Assembly (NCBI GenBank): GCA_902789395.1
Contig: CADANY010000015.1
Location: 1-52,650 of the forward strand
DNA length: 52,650 nt
Reading direction: 5' to 3'
From: an uncultured Bacteroidia bacterium
GTDB taxonomy: Bacteria > Bacteroidota > Bacteroidia > Bacteroidales > UBA932
The position numbers were made by a program, and so were the translations under genes. Below are positions 13,181 to 22,154 of the stretch, in pieces; position 1 is the stretch's first letter; each line of letters starts with the position of its first letter. Under the pieces are notes generated by a model. It made no database searches and was not told the DNA's origin. It saw only the letters and a program-made list of their open reading frames with translations.

Positions 13181-14095
13181 ATGAAGGCAGGAGCAAGAGA
13201 AAAAGAAATTGACAAGGTAACCCTCGTCGGAAGTGCGGTCAACATTCTGCTGACCTTTTTCAAGTTTTTCGCAGGAATCGTGGGGCACAGCTCCGCGATG
13301 GTCGCCGACGCGATCCATTCCCTCTCTGACTTGGTTACGGATGCCATCGTGATCGTTTTTGTTCATATCAGTGCCCGGAAGGCCGATAAAAAATATGAAT
13401 ACGGGTACGGTAAATTCGAGACGCTTGCAACGATGTTCATCGGGCTCGCCCTCGTTGCGGTCGCCGGCGGGATTCTCTATCATGCCGGAGCCGATATCGT
13501 AGCCTGGAGCAAAGGGAAAGAGCTTCCGGCACCCGGCACCCTTGCCCTGGTCGCCGCAGTCGTGTCCATCGTCCTGAAAGAGCTTGTCTACCAGTATACC
13601 CGGCGGAAGGGCATGGCCCTTGAATCACCTGCTGTCATCGCGAACGCCTGGCACCACCGGAGCGATGCCCTGTCCTCCCTGGGAACCTTTGTGGGAATCG
13701 GTGGGGCGATCCTTCTCGGACATCGGTGGACGGTGCTGGATCCCGTGGCGTCGGTGGTCGTCGGATGCTTTATCATCCGGATGGCCTGGACCCTGCTGAG
13801 ACAGTGTTTCGGGGAACTGACGGAGGTTTCGCTGCCGGAGGAAATCGAGAAGGAAATCCTGGATATCGTGCATTCGTATCCGGATGTTTCCGATCCGCAC
13901 AACCTTCATACGCGGCGCATCGGCAACCAGATCGCGATTGAGTTCCATATCCGGATGGACGGGGAGATCTCGCTTCTGAAAGCCCATTCCCGTACCCATT
14001 TCATCGAGAAGGCCCTGCAGGAGCGTTTCGGCCCCCAGACCCATATCACGATTCACGTCGAACCAGTCAAGCCCTTTGAAAAAACGACGGAATAA
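13181..14095 (+). CDS. Cation diffusion facilitator (CDF) metal transporter
   Basis: The 304-residue product (ATG at 13181; a TTG three codons earlier is less likely) is an inner-membrane CDF antiporter for Zn2+, Fe2+ or Mn2+. It has about six membrane helices. Metal-site motifs are VADAIHSLSDL on helix 2 and NAWHHRSDALSS on helix 5, the paired D/H-xxx-D residues that form the transport site. The histidine at the first position of HHRSD suggests Zn/Cd-type rather than Mn-type selectivity, but this is only a family tendency. The C-terminal cytoplasmic domain (VHSYPDVSDPHNLHTRRIGN, IHVEP) is the usual CDF dimerisation domain. No metal-responsive regulator is adjacent. Confidence 0.9.
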   Translation: MKAGAREKEIDKVTLVGSAVNILLTFFKFFAGIVGHSSAMVADAIHSLSDLVTDAIVIVFVHISARKADKKYEYGYGKFETLATMFIGLALVAVAGGILYHAGADIVAWSKGKELPAPGTLALVAAVVSIVLKELVYQYTRRKGMALESPAVIANAWHHRSDALSSLGTFVGIGGAILLGHRWTVLDPVASVVVGCFIIRMAWTLLRQCFGELTEVSLPEEIEKEILDIVHSYPDVSDPHNLHTRRIGNQIAIEFHIRMDGEISLLKAHSRTHFIEKALQERFGPQTHITIHVEPVKPFEKTTE

Positions 14096-14118
14096 GGCGC
14101 CGGCCGGGGTCCGCGGGA

Positions 14119-15135
14119 TTATTTCTTTTTCGGGGTATAGTTCATATGGACCGGTTCCCAGTCGACGGATCCGTCGGCCCCGACGTTGAGGCGGATGAGA
14201 TAGTCGCCCGGCTCCGGATTGTTCCTTTCACTCATCGCGTCGAGCGTCAGGTAGTGCACGCCGTTGTAATCGCGCTCGTCCCAGGTATGGACATGGCCGC
14301 AGAATACGCAGGTTACGTTCCATTTCTCGAACTGGTCCAGCAGGAAGAACGTTTCTTCGCGGGGGAAGGTCGACGCGAACTCGAAGAACTGGGGACGGAA
14401 AATATTCGTGTGCGTAAAGACGAAGGTGTTCCGGTAGATGGAACTGCCGTCATCGTACGCTCCGTCGAGTATTCCCTGCCGGATGAGGTCGATCTGCGTA
14501 GCACCGAGCGTTGCGCTGGCTGAGTCCAGGAAGATCAGGTGGTCAAAGGCATAGTCTCCGTTCTCCAGCGTTACGATAACGTCTATTTCGTAGAAAGAAG
14601 AGTGGAAGATATTGGACCACAGGGCCCATCCGTTGTGGGTAACGTCGTGGTTGCCGACGACCGGGAAAAAGGGGTAGAGGATCTCGTCGTAAGTAGACGT
14701 AATGGGATCTTCGGCCGTATCTTCCCGGTAGACATAGTGGAACTCGTCTTTTTTGATAAAGTTCTTTTCGACATACCGGGCTTTGGCTTCCTTCAGCAGG
14801 GAATCCAGCGTGATATAATACTCCGCTTTGGTATCGGCGATGTCTCCGAGGTGGGCGTAGAACAGGTCGTCGTGCTCGAGGCCGTTGGCAAGCATTTCGT
14901 CCATCCGGCCGGAATCCGTCGTGATATGGCTGTCGGCGCCGACGATGAAGGAGTAGTCCCCTTCCGCGAGGAGCCATAACTTGCCGTCAAGATGATTCTT
15001 GAAATAAAGATTGGACATTTTTACCCGGTCTTCGACCGCTACGGTAGCGACGAAAACCTCGATGGGGCTGACTTTCTCACAGGAGGCGACAATCAGGGGG
15101 ATGAGTGTCAGCAAAAAACAGAAGGATTTTTTCAT
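14119..15135 (-). CDS. Calcineurin-like metallophosphoesterase lipoprotein
   Basis: I use the ATG at 15135, which gives MKKSFCFLLTLIPLIVASC, a clean lipobox leader (338 residues). Metal-site motifs appear in order: VGADSH, LGDIAD, VVGNHDVTH, FTHTN and CGHVHTWDE. These are the D-x-H, GDxxD, GNHD/E, H and GHxH blocks of dinuclear phosphoesterases. It is anchored in the periplasm or on the outer surface. The gene starts one base after the stop codon of the outer-membrane protein upstream, so the two form an operon. Substrate unknown. Confidence 0.85.
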   Translation of the reverse strand: MKKSFCFLLTLIPLIVASCEKVSPIEVFVATVAVEDRVKMSNLYFKNHLDGKLWLLAEGDYSFIVGADSHITTDSGRMDEMLANGLEHDDLFYAHLGDIADTKAEYYITLDSLLKEAKARYVEKNFIKKDEFHYVYREDTAEDPITSTYDEILYPFFPVVGNHDVTHNGWALWSNIFHSSFYEIDVIVTLENGDYAFDHLIFLDSASATLGATQIDLIRQGILDGAYDDGSSIYRNTFVFTHTNIFRPQFFEFASTFPREETFFLLDQFEKWNVTCVFCGHVHTWDERDYNGVHYLTLDAMSERNNPEPGDYLIRLNVGADGSVDWEPVHMNYTPKKK

Positions 15136-15136
15136 G

Positions 15137-15892
15137 CTACCAGACATAACGGACTCCTATTTTCATGGATGTTTCATATCGTGTGGCGACCTGGCTCAGG
15201 TTGCCGGCGGGGCGCACGTTGAATTCGCCGAGAAGTTTCATTTCCGGGGTGAGCGTCGCGAGGAACCGTACGCCCCAGTTAATGTTCCAGTTTTCGTAAT
15301 AGAACTGGTCATAGTTGCGGAGATAGATTCCCAGATTCCATTTGCTGGCCCGCTCCAGAAGGTTTACGCCCAACCCGAAGGTCATGGCGACCGGCTCGGA
15401 ATATGCGGCGTCGGTAAAATACCCGAACCGTTCCTTCACGCCGCTCATGACATAACGGATATAACTTCCTCCCAGCCGTAGGTCCACATAGTTCCACTCC
15501 AGAAGGAAGGAGAGATTGGCAATCGTCTCGTTCATTTTCCACCTCTGGTAACGGTTGTAAATGAAGCGGCCGTCAATATAGAGATTCGACTTTTTCCCCA
15601 TGGGAAGGCGGTAAGTCCCCATCACCTCTGCGGAGTACAACCATTTCATGCACTGGACCTGCTCTCCGCAGCCGATGCTCCATCGGTCGGTCAGATGCCT
15701 GACGTAGGTGGCTGATTCTCCGACGAATGCGCCGGTGACTGTGTTATACCCTCCCAGAAGCAGGCCATAGACTTCATTCTCGTGGTGTCCGTCAAAGCGG
15801 CGCTCTCCGCTGTAGTTTTGGGCGGATGAGACGGAATAAAACAGGATGGCCAGAATCGCCGGGAAAAGCTTTTGAAAAGCGTTTTTCATCAT
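15137..15892 (-). CDS. Outer-membrane beta-barrel protein
   Basis: The 251-residue product has a Sec signal (MMKNAFQKLFPAILAILFYS, VSSAQ) and alternating amphipathic beta-strands rich in Tyr and Trp (for example NVYLYID-like and WNYVDLRLGGSYIRY stretches). It ends in an aromatic residue (RYVW), as barrels recognised by BAM do. No ligand-binding family is recognised. It is transcribed with the phosphoesterase lipoprotein immediately downstream from a promoter at 15915-15922. Confidence 0.6.
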   Translation of the reverse strand: MMKNAFQKLFPAILAILFYSVSSAQNYSGERRFDGHHENEVYGLLLGGYNTVTGAFVGESATYVRHLTDRWSIGCGEQVQCMKWLYSAEVMGTYRLPMGKKSNLYIDGRFIYNRYQRWKMNETIANLSFLLEWNYVDLRLGGSYIRYVMSGVKERFGYFTDAAYSEPVAMTFGLGVNLLERASKWNLGIYLRNYDQFYYENWNINWGVRFLATLTPEMKLLGEFNVRPAGNLSQVATRYETSMKIGVRYVW

Positions 15893-15914
15893 TTTTAATG
15901 ATTATTTCGGGTCG

Positions 15915-15922
15915 CGAAGATA
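15915..15922 (-). promoter_or_regulatory. -7 box for the barrel/phosphoesterase operon
   Basis: On the minus strand this reads TATCTTCG (one mismatch to TAnnTTTG), 23 bp before the ATG. It is divergent from the DUF4421 gene. Confidence 0.4.
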
Positions 15923-15953
15923 ATAAAATTTTAAAAATAAAAAGTAAAAACAG

Positions 15954-15961
15954 TATTTTTG
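15954..15961 (+). promoter_or_regulatory. -7 box for the DUF4421 gene
   Basis: TATTTTTG is an exact TAnnTTTG, 19 bp before the ATG at 15981. Confidence 0.5.
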
Positions 15962-15980
15962 CAGCGAGAACAGTCAGACA

Positions 15981-17147
15981 ATGCGCATTCCAAAATACCT
16001 TATCCTCGTTATTTTGCTTTTCGGTGCTCCGGCTATCATCCATGGGCAGTCTTTCAAGGACAAGGCCATGGCGCTTCTCTATCGGTTTAACCAACCCGTC
16101 AGGGATCTCGATTCGACTTATTTTTACCAGATGAAGCCCCGTTGGCATGCTAATGTCTCCGGGATGACCCGGCGTGCGGGGGTCGAGCAGATCAACCGAT
16201 TCGATGTCCTGATGACCCAGTCGAAAGAAAATGGCCAGACAATCGCCCAGAAGGTGCCCGGGATTCTTTCGTTCGGATTGAACGAGAATCTCTATACGGG
16301 AACCGGCATCGGTGGTGGATACGGCAGTGTCTCCCTGAGTTTCAGTGCGGAAGTCGGGCGGAAAAGCGCCTTGAAAAACAGAACTCTCGGATATTCCTAT
16401 TGCGCGAAAAACCTGGGCGCGGATATCCAGTATTCCTATTATGAGCAGCCGCTCTCCTATGAGATGACAATGGGTTCGGAAGGGTCCGAAAATTATTCCC
16501 ACGAACAGTCTGTCTCCAAGTATCCCGGCGAAATGATCGTTCTTCTCGTCGATTTGTTTTATGCCCTGAACCGTAGATCGTTCTCTTTCCCAGCGGCATA
16601 CCGGCCGGGTGTCGTCCAATGCAAAACGGCGGGGTCCTGGATGCTCAGCGCAAAATATCTGCAAGGGGAAACAGTCTTGGACCCGAAAGACGTTCTCGCC
16701 GGATGGCTGGGCGATTTGTCCCGTCACAGGACCGGGCAGTTATCTTTCGGAGCCGGTTATTCCCTGAACTGGGTCCCTTTCCACCGCATGAAAGACCGGA
16801 ATGAAAAGACGCTCCGCAATCTGACGGTCAATGTGACCGCCCTTCCGATGCTGACCTATTATAACAAGAGTTCTTTCTATCAGACGGTATTCGATGCTGC
16901 GGGGAAGCCGCAGGGAACTGAGCTGGTCTCCAAGGTATACGGGGCCGTGCGGATCAATTACATGACCCGGATGGGCATCTGTTATATCCATGGGCCCTTC
17001 CTTATCAACCTGATCGGAGATTACGATTCTTTCGTGGCGAAAGGGACGACCTCGGTCAAGCGCGACTATGTGAAATACAGCGATTTCGAAACCGAGGCCC
17101 TGTTCCATAAATGGACCGCCACCCTTTGTCTGAACTATAATTTCTGA
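15981..17147 (+). CDS. DUF4421 family outer-membrane barrel protein
   Basis: The 388-residue product has a signal peptide ending at IIHGQ and then a mature region starting LDSTYFYQMKPRW. The blocks RRSFSFPAAYRPGVVQCKTA and GSWMLSAKYLQGE match the DUF4421 pattern I remember, in which a barrel follows a short periplasmic start. Strand-like alternation continues to the C-terminal LCLNYNF, a typical barrel-closing phenylalanine. The function of DUF4421 is unknown. The gene is alone on its strand, with its own promoter. Confidence 0.7.
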   Translation: MRIPKYLILVILLFGAPAIIHGQSFKDKAMALLYRFNQPVRDLDSTYFYQMKPRWHANVSGMTRRAGVEQINRFDVLMTQSKENGQTIAQKVPGILSFGLNENLYTGTGIGGGYGSVSLSFSAEVGRKSALKNRTLGYSYCAKNLGADIQYSYYEQPLSYEMTMGSEGSENYSHEQSVSKYPGEMIVLLVDLFYALNRRSFSFPAAYRPGVVQCKTAGSWMLSAKYLQGETVLDPKDVLAGWLGDLSRHRTGQLSFGAGYSLNWVPFHRMKDRNEKTLRNLTVNVTALPMLTYYNKSSFYQTVFDAAGKPQGTELVSKVYGAVRINYMTRMGICYIHGPFLINLIGDYDSFVAKGTTSVKRDYVKYSDFETEALFHKWTATLCLNYNF

Positions 17148-17181
17148 CAGAGGGTGGCGGAATGAAACGCTTCAGAGAAGA

Positions 17182-19653
17182 TTACCGGCTCACAAAGGGA
17201 ATAGCACCTCCGGAGGACGGTTTGATGGAGGCATCCTCAATCTGCTTGGCAATCGCCTGCCAGTGGGCCTGCGTAGCCGAATCAGAAGATTTTGCCTTTT
17301 CTGCTTTCTTCTTGATTTCCAAGAGTTTGCCGTAGATGAGGATCCGGCCGTCAGAGTTTGCCGAGGATCCATTGACGGACTCGATGGCGGCCGTTACGAA
17401 ACGGCGCTGCAGGTAGCGGCGATAGCTGTCGACAGCCTTTCCCTTGAAGAGCTCCTCGAAGACCATGCCGGTCAGATCGGAAAGATACTCTTCCGGTTTA
17501 TAATTCGCACTATTGTATTCGGCGAACTGCTGGAGGCGGTCCAACTTGCCCGTATTGAGAAGGTTGCCGGAGCTGACGACATTGTTGATCAGCGTGTAGA
17601 GGTAGCTGTCCGGACGGTCGGTCAGGTTGAAGATATAAGGAACCTCAACGAGCCAGGTCGGTTTCTTGAACAGCCTTTCGTTGATGAAGTTCAGTGCATC
17701 TTTCTGGCGGGCTTTCGGAACAGCCTCATACTTCGGTCCGGCCTCTTCAATGCTCTTGTTCGTGATATAGCGGCCACCGATGTTGGCGGCTACGTGGCCG
17801 AGGTAGCGGCCGTACTGGGAAACGACGGCGCTGTACATCCGGCTGACATTCGCATACATGTCCGCTTCTTCCTTGTTCCATTCGGGAATCTGGGTAATTG
17901 TCCGCTGGAGGTTCTTGATTCCATAGGTGCTGGCCAGGACGGCATCGTCGCCAAGGTCTTCGCTCTGGGCGCGCGGGTCGTTGTCATAACCTTCTCCGCC
18001 GAACCAGAGACGCGGATTGGCGGCAAGGCGCTCGATGATGACCTTGTTCCAGTAGAGGTGGTCTTCCTTCGGAGTCTTGTACGGAGTTGCCCGGTAGCCG
18101 TATTCAATTGCCCACTTGTCGTAGTCATTGATTCGCGGATACAGACCGTCCTTGCCGATATTGTCTTCCGGCTGGGCGACGTAGTTGAACCGGGCGTAGT
18201 CCATGATACTGACCGTGTGGCCGTTCTTCTCGACCCATTCCTTGTCGCGGAGTTTCTCGACCGGGGTCATGAAGCTGGATCCCTTGTTGTGGCGGAGACC
18301 CAGGGTATGGCCGACCTCGTGTGAGGAGACGAATCGGATGAGGTCTCCCATCAGTTCTTCGTCGTATTTCATCTTGCGGGCACGCGGGTCGACGGCGCCG
18401 GCCTGGACCTGATACCAGTCATGGACCAGGGTCATGACGTTATGGTACCATCCGATATGACTCTCCAGGATCTCGCCGGAGCGGGGATCATGGACATTGG
18501 GTCCATAGGCGTTCGCGACATTGGAGGCAAGGTAGCGGATGACCGAGAAACGGGCGTCCTCAAGGCTCATGTCCGGATTGTCCTCCGGCCATTCTTCTGC
18601 GCGGATGGCATTTTTCCATCCTGCCTGCTCAAAAGCGGCCTGCCAGTCGTTGACGCCAGCGATCAAATATTTTCTCCACTGCTTCGGAGTGGCCGGATCG
18701 ATATAATAGACGATCGGTTTGACCGGCTCCACGAGTTCCCCTCTTTTTTGTTTCTCGACATCTTCCGGACGGGCCTCAAGGCGCCAGCGGGTTATGAAGG
18801 AAACGCGCTCGACCTGCTGCTGGTCATCGGAGAACTTGCTGTAGCCGTCGGCGAAATAACCGACACGCTCATCGAAGAGGCGGGGCTGCATCGGCGTCTC
18901 CGGGAGGAGGACCATCGAGGTATTGAGGACGAGGGTTACGGTACCGGCTTCACGCCCGGCGGGCAGGCTGCGGGACATGGCGCCGCCACCCTGACCCTGA
19001 GGGGCATTATAGGAATAGGTCTTGGTGACCGTTACTTCCGTATTGATCGGATAGGTGCGGATGCTGTTGATGAAGCAAGCGTCGTTCTTCGGGCCGCCCA
19101 GGTTGAACTGCCTCTTGGCCCGGCTCGGCAGGGAGAAGATCTGGGTATCGCCTTCAAAAAGCTGGTTGACCTTGATGCGGGTCGTTCCGGCAGAACCGTT
19201 CTTTTCTGGCTTGAAGGATGCGACGATCGGATTCTCGGAGCTTACCTTGACAGCCTTGCTGATGGCCTGGTCTTCATCCGCGGTGATGCTCAGGACGTCC
19301 GCCCTGAGGAGGAGGTTTCCGTTCGGGGCTTTCTCCCAGTAGAACATGGACTCATTGACCTCTTCGCCGCCATACTGGCCGGCGTCGACGGTGTTGCTGA
19401 CAAAACGGGTAACCGCGAGGATCCGGCGTCCGAGGAGACTGTCGGGAATCTCAAAGTACCAGTCTTTCTCATTCTGAGCGACACTGAAAAGGCCGGGTTT
19501 CATTTTGAGTTCAACCGGCTTTTCCTGCTTGGGTGCCTCTCCTTCCGCCGGTTTCGGACCGCCGTCCGGAGCGCCGGGGCCTCTTCTCTGGGCTCCGGCC
19601 GTGAAACCTGCAAGAAGCGCAAGCGTCACGAGGGTAATAATTTTTTTATACAT
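17182..19653 (-). CDS. Zinc-dependent metalloprotease (DUF5117/DUF5118 family)
   Basis: The 823-residue product has a signal peptide (MYKKIITLVTLALLAGFTAG, AQ). It has the full metzincin-type zinc site HEVGHTLGLRH: H445, E446, H449 and H455. The order DUF5118 (short N-terminal), DUF5117 (beta-rich, about residues 90-290) and then the catalytic domain (DUF4953-like) is that of large secreted Bacteroidota metalloproteases. A proline/glutamate-rich linker follows the signal peptide. Substrates are not known; family members are secreted or periplasmic. The gene is 17 bp downstream of a small lipoprotein gene and probably shares its promoter. Confidence 0.9.
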   Translation of the reverse strand: MYKKIITLVTLALLAGFTAGAQRRGPGAPDGGPKPAEGEAPKQEKPVELKMKPGLFSVAQNEKDWYFEIPDSLLGRRILAVTRFVSNTVDAGQYGGEEVNESMFYWEKAPNGNLLLRADVLSITADEDQAISKAVKVSSENPIVASFKPEKNGSAGTTRIKVNQLFEGDTQIFSLPSRAKRQFNLGGPKNDACFINSIRTYPINTEVTVTKTYSYNAPQGQGGGAMSRSLPAGREAGTVTLVLNTSMVLLPETPMQPRLFDERVGYFADGYSKFSDDQQQVERVSFITRWRLEARPEDVEKQKRGELVEPVKPIVYYIDPATPKQWRKYLIAGVNDWQAAFEQAGWKNAIRAEEWPEDNPDMSLEDARFSVIRYLASNVANAYGPNVHDPRSGEILESHIGWYHNVMTLVHDWYQVQAGAVDPRARKMKYDEELMGDLIRFVSSHEVGHTLGLRHNKGSSFMTPVEKLRDKEWVEKNGHTVSIMDYARFNYVAQPEDNIGKDGLYPRINDYDKWAIEYGYRATPYKTPKEDHLYWNKVIIERLAANPRLWFGGEGYDNDPRAQSEDLGDDAVLASTYGIKNLQRTITQIPEWNKEEADMYANVSRMYSAVVSQYGRYLGHVAANIGGRYITNKSIEEAGPKYEAVPKARQKDALNFINERLFKKPTWLVEVPYIFNLTDRPDSYLYTLINNVVSSGNLLNTGKLDRLQQFAEYNSANYKPEEYLSDLTGMVFEELFKGKAVDSYRRYLQRRFVTAAIESVNGSSANSDGRILIYGKLLEIKKKAEKAKSSDSATQAHWQAIAKQIEDASIKPSSGGAIPFVSR

Positions 19654-19670
19654 GTTAAGTGGGGATTGGA

Positions 19671-20108
19671 TTATTTCTTTTTCACGACCACATTCGGGGC
19701 TTCATATTGCCGGTCGACGGCAACGAGCAGGAGCGGCTGCATGACATAGGGGACTTTTGCTCCTGTCTTTTCCTGATAAGTAAACGTCAGGGTGTCGCCT
19801 TTCCGGACAAGGGAAACGGGGATGAGTTCCGTATCCGTATCGGTACGGGGAGGAACGACGGCGATGACGAATTTTTCCTTGAAATCAACAAACGTCGGAC
19901 GTCCGTCCTCTCCCATGACGGGTCCCATGCCGAAATGGGTGAGGAAGTCATTGGCGGTATTGATCTTCGCATCGGCGGGACGCTCGGCGTTATTCCTGAA
20001 GAAATAATGATTGACCGTCTCAAAAGGGACCTTCTCTCCACCCACGCAGGCGGTAAGGCAGAAAAATGCGGCCATTATGGCGACGGCCGCTGAAACCATT
20101 CTTTTCAT
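19671..20108 (-). CDS. Small lipoprotein cotranscribed with the metalloprotease
   Basis: The ATG at 20108 gives MKRMVSAAVAIMAAFFCLTA with a following cysteine, a lipobox leader (145 residues). A start at 20123 would coincide with the expected transcription start and is unlikely. The mature part includes EKFVIAVVPPRTDTDTELIP and GDTLTFTYQEKTGAKVPYVM, which suggests a small beta-sandwich, remotely like PrcB-type protease-associated domains. That similarity and its position just before a protease suggest an inhibitor or partner, but this is weak inference. Confidence 0.55.
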   Translation of the reverse strand: MKRMVSAAVAIMAAFFCLTACVGGEKVPFETVNHYFFRNNAERPADAKINTANDFLTHFGMGPVMGEDGRPTFVDFKEKFVIAVVPPRTDTDTELIPVSLVRKGDTLTFTYQEKTGAKVPYVMQPLLLVAVDRQYEAPNVVVKKK

Positions 20109-20129
20109 CTTACAATATTCCATTGTCTA

Positions 20130-20137
20130 CAAAGTTA
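20130..20137 (-). promoter_or_regulatory. -7 box for the lipoprotein/metalloprotease operon
   Basis: On the minus strand this reads TAACTTTG, an exact TAnnTTTG, 21 bp before the ATG at 20108. Confidence 0.55.
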
Positions 20138-20156
20138 ACGAATTATCACAAATGTC

Positions 20157-21203
20157 CTACTCCTGCTCCGCATTTTGTTCGAGCAGTTCCCGTCCGGCGC
20201 GTTCGCCGATGGCTTGTGTACGGTTCATGACCGTCGTCAGCATCAGCATATTGGCCGCGATCTCCCGGACAGTCAGGTCCGAACTGGTTTGGAGGGAATA
20301 CCAGTTTTTGTCCCGGTGGTCTTCCAGTGAATCGACGAAACCGACCTTGTCGCCGAACCGTCCCCGGATGCTGTCCTGCAGGGCGGCGGTATATTGGTCG
20401 CACAGGGCGGCAACCTCGCCTTCCATGCTTTCCCGGACACTGTCTTCCTGGGCCGTCCGATAGCGTTCCTTGAGTTCGTCGAATTGGAAATCGTCCCGGA
20501 GTTCGGTCCGGTCAATGTTGATTTTCAGGATCTCGCAGCGATCGATATCTTCGCTGTCCTGGGCGAGTTCGCTGGAAATATCATGCAGTTTTTCGAAGCG
20601 GACGCCGTTAAAGAGCACTCTGCCGTCCTCGTAGGTATACATGATCTTGCTGAAGTCCATCCCAAGGGTGACTTTGTAGTAGAACTTGTGGATATAGAGG
20701 ATCTTCCGGATAGAGGGTGTTTTCAGGATATTTTCTTCCCAGACCGTTTCGAAAAACTTCCGGTCGGGGACGGCGAATTTCTCCTTGTCCAGTTTGTCGA
20801 GTTCTTCCTCCTTGACGACGTAACCGGTTTTCGAGTATTCCATCTGCTCGATCTTGAAGGTATAATCGATGTTAGTCGGAAGGGTGCCGGTCTGGATACG
20901 GGTGTCCAGCTTGTCGGAGAGATTCCGGTTTTCCTGTTCCAGGGACTGGACTTTTCTTTCGAGTTCCTGATCTTTTTCCAGCTTTTCGATGAGCTGCTGC
21001 TGCCGTTCCAGGAGATTGTTCTGGAGCCAGCTGTTGAGCGGCTTGAAGGCCAGGAACGTCAGGACCAGGGTGACGACATTGGACAGGACGATGGCCATCC
21101 CTGACATCAGGCGTGGGAAGAGCAGGAAAAAGGCGATGTTGCATCCGATCAGGAGGAAACACGCCGCAATCCAAAGAGTGTTCTTTATCTTGTCTTGTTT
21201 CAT
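20157..21203 (-). CDS. Membrane-anchored coiled-coil protein of unknown function
   Basis: The 348-residue product has two N-terminal membrane helices (LWIAACFLLIGCNIAFFLLF; MAIVLSNVVTLVLTFLAF) and then a coiled coil (ERQQQLIEKLEKDQELERKV, QSLEQENRNLSDKL), followed by an alpha/beta region with no recognised domain. The cytoplasmic or periplasmic side of the soluble part cannot be decided. Its ATG overlaps the upstream lipoprotein stop (ATGA, 21200-21203), so the two are coupled. It may be a structural or signalling scaffold in the envelope; no function is assigned. Confidence 0.55.
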   Translation of the reverse strand: MKQDKIKNTLWIAACFLLIGCNIAFFLLFPRLMSGMAIVLSNVVTLVLTFLAFKPLNSWLQNNLLERQQQLIEKLEKDQELERKVQSLEQENRNLSDKLDTRIQTGTLPTNIDYTFKIEQMEYSKTGYVVKEEELDKLDKEKFAVPDRKFFETVWEENILKTPSIRKILYIHKFYYKVTLGMDFSKIMYTYEDGRVLFNGVRFEKLHDISSELAQDSEDIDRCEILKINIDRTELRDDFQFDELKERYRTAQEDSVRESMEGEVAALCDQYTAALQDSIRGRFGDKVGFVDSLEDHRDKNWYSLQTSSDLTVREIAANMLMLTTVMNRTQAIGERAGRELLEQNAEQE

Positions 21204-21565
21204 TTCCCGTTTTTGTTGACTTTCAGGATCGTCGCTTTGATCCGGTGGACGGAACTCTGCGAGTCGGGGGATTCATGGGAGGTAATCTTGATCGCGTTTC
21301 CGCCGGCCCTGCGGGCTTCTTCCTTTGCGAGGGAAATGACATTATCATAGCTTCCGGCCTTCGCGGAGGTAAAACCGTTGTCGCCGATGCGCACGGTTCC
21401 GAGGACTTCGGCATTTTCCGGCTGGGGCGCATTCAGCTCAATGACCGTGATCTCCGTGCTGGAGGGGAGCGGCGTGGCCGATTTGGAGATCTGGGGAACG
21501 ATTTTCGGCGTGCAGCCGGCAAACAGGAGGGCGGCGGCAAGGATAAGGCAATGATGAAGTTTCAT
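21200..21565 (-). CDS. Small lipoprotein, YbjQ/RcsF-like fold possible
   Basis: The 121-residue product has a lipobox (MKLHHCLILAAALLFAGC). The mature part reads TEITVIELNAPQPENAEVLG, then AKEEARRAGGNAIKITSHE. The EAR..GGNAI pattern after a G-x-V strand resembles small secreted YbjQ/DUF4156/RcsF-type sensor lipoproteins. It is coupled to the coiled-coil membrane protein downstream. A shared envelope-sensing role is plausible but unproven. The divergent ECF sigma operon has a mirror-image promoter. Confidence 0.55.
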   Translation of the reverse strand: MKLHHCLILAAALLFAGCTPKIVPQISKSATPLPSSTEITVIELNAPQPENAEVLGTVRIGDNGFTSAKAGSYDNVISLAKEEARRAGGNAIKITSHESPDSQSSVHRIKATILKVNKNGK

Positions 21566-21584
21566 ACGAATTGAATATTTTAAG

Positions 21585-21592
21585 CGAATATA
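21585..21592 (-). promoter_or_regulatory. -7 box TATATTCG for the lipoprotein/coiled-coil operon
   Basis: Read on the minus strand it is identical to the plus-strand box at 21627-21634. With one further base each, the two form a 9-bp inverted repeat (CGAATATAA / TTATATTCG). Confidence 0.4.
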
Positions 21593-21626
21593 AACTTTTT
21601 TTGCAACAAAAATGCCGAAGTGACGT

Positions 21627-21634
21627 TATATTCG
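21627..21634 (+). promoter_or_regulatory. -7 box TATATTCG for the ECF sigma operon
   Basis: It is one mismatch from TAnnTTTG and lies 16 bp before the sigma-factor ATG. The mirrored copy at 21585-21592 serves the divergent operon. Confidence 0.4.
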
Positions 21635-21650
21635 TAGACTGGATTGAAAA

Positions 21651-22154
21651 ATGACTCGTCAGGAAGCAACAGAATTCTATCGGAAACACAGCCGCCCTCT
21701 TTTCCAGGCGGCGTTCCGGATCGTCCGGAATGAAGGAGAGGCCGAAGAAATCATGCAGGATACCCTTCTGCGTTTCCTGACCCGTCCCGTGCGGATCGGT
21801 TCTGAAGCCCAGACGAATGCCTGGCTTCGGACAACATGTGTCCGTCTGTCCATCGACCGGCTCCGGAAGCGCCGCCGCGAGGATCTTTTCCTGCGGTCTT
21901 ATGCCGAAGAAGAGGAAAGGGAGGATCCTGATGAATCCCTTCCGGTCATTCCGGACATCATGCATATCCGTTCGGTTATGGAACAACTGCCTCAGCCCTA
22001 TGGGCTTATTCTGGACTTGGTGCTGATCGAGGGACTTGACTACCGGGAGATCTCGCGCATGACAGGGATGAAAGAGGCGACGCTCCGGTCTCTCTACGCA
22101 CGGGGAAGGAAAAAACTAGTCGCCGCAATGAAAAACGAAATGCAAAGAATATGA
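21651..22154 (+). CDS. ECF RNA polymerase sigma factor
   Basis: The 167-residue product has sigma region 2 (AAFRIVRNEGEAEEIMQDTL, with the region 2.1-2.2 aspartate-rich helix and a recognisable -10-binding segment) and region 4 with a helix-turn-helix (LIEGLDYREISRMTGMKEAT, then LRSLYARGRKKL). There is no region 1 or 3, as expected for extracytoplasmic-function factors. Its stop overlaps the start of the next gene (ATGA), which encodes a one-pass membrane protein that probably acts as its anti-sigma factor. Confidence 0.9.
   Translation: MTRQEATEFYRKHSRPLFQAAFRIVRNEGEAEEIMQDTLLRFLTRPVRIGSEAQTNAWLRTTCVRLSIDRLRKRRREDLFLRSYAEEEEREDPDESLPVIPDIMHIRSVMEQLPQPYGLILDLVLIEGLDYREISRMTGMKEATLRSLYARGRKKLVAAMKNEMQRI

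Noticed and set aside
17263..19749. Two long plus-strand frames (353 and 442 codons) opposite the metalloprotease
   Set aside because: The minus strand has an intact HExxHxxGxxH protease with a signal peptide. The antisense products are low-complexity and start without ribosome sites.
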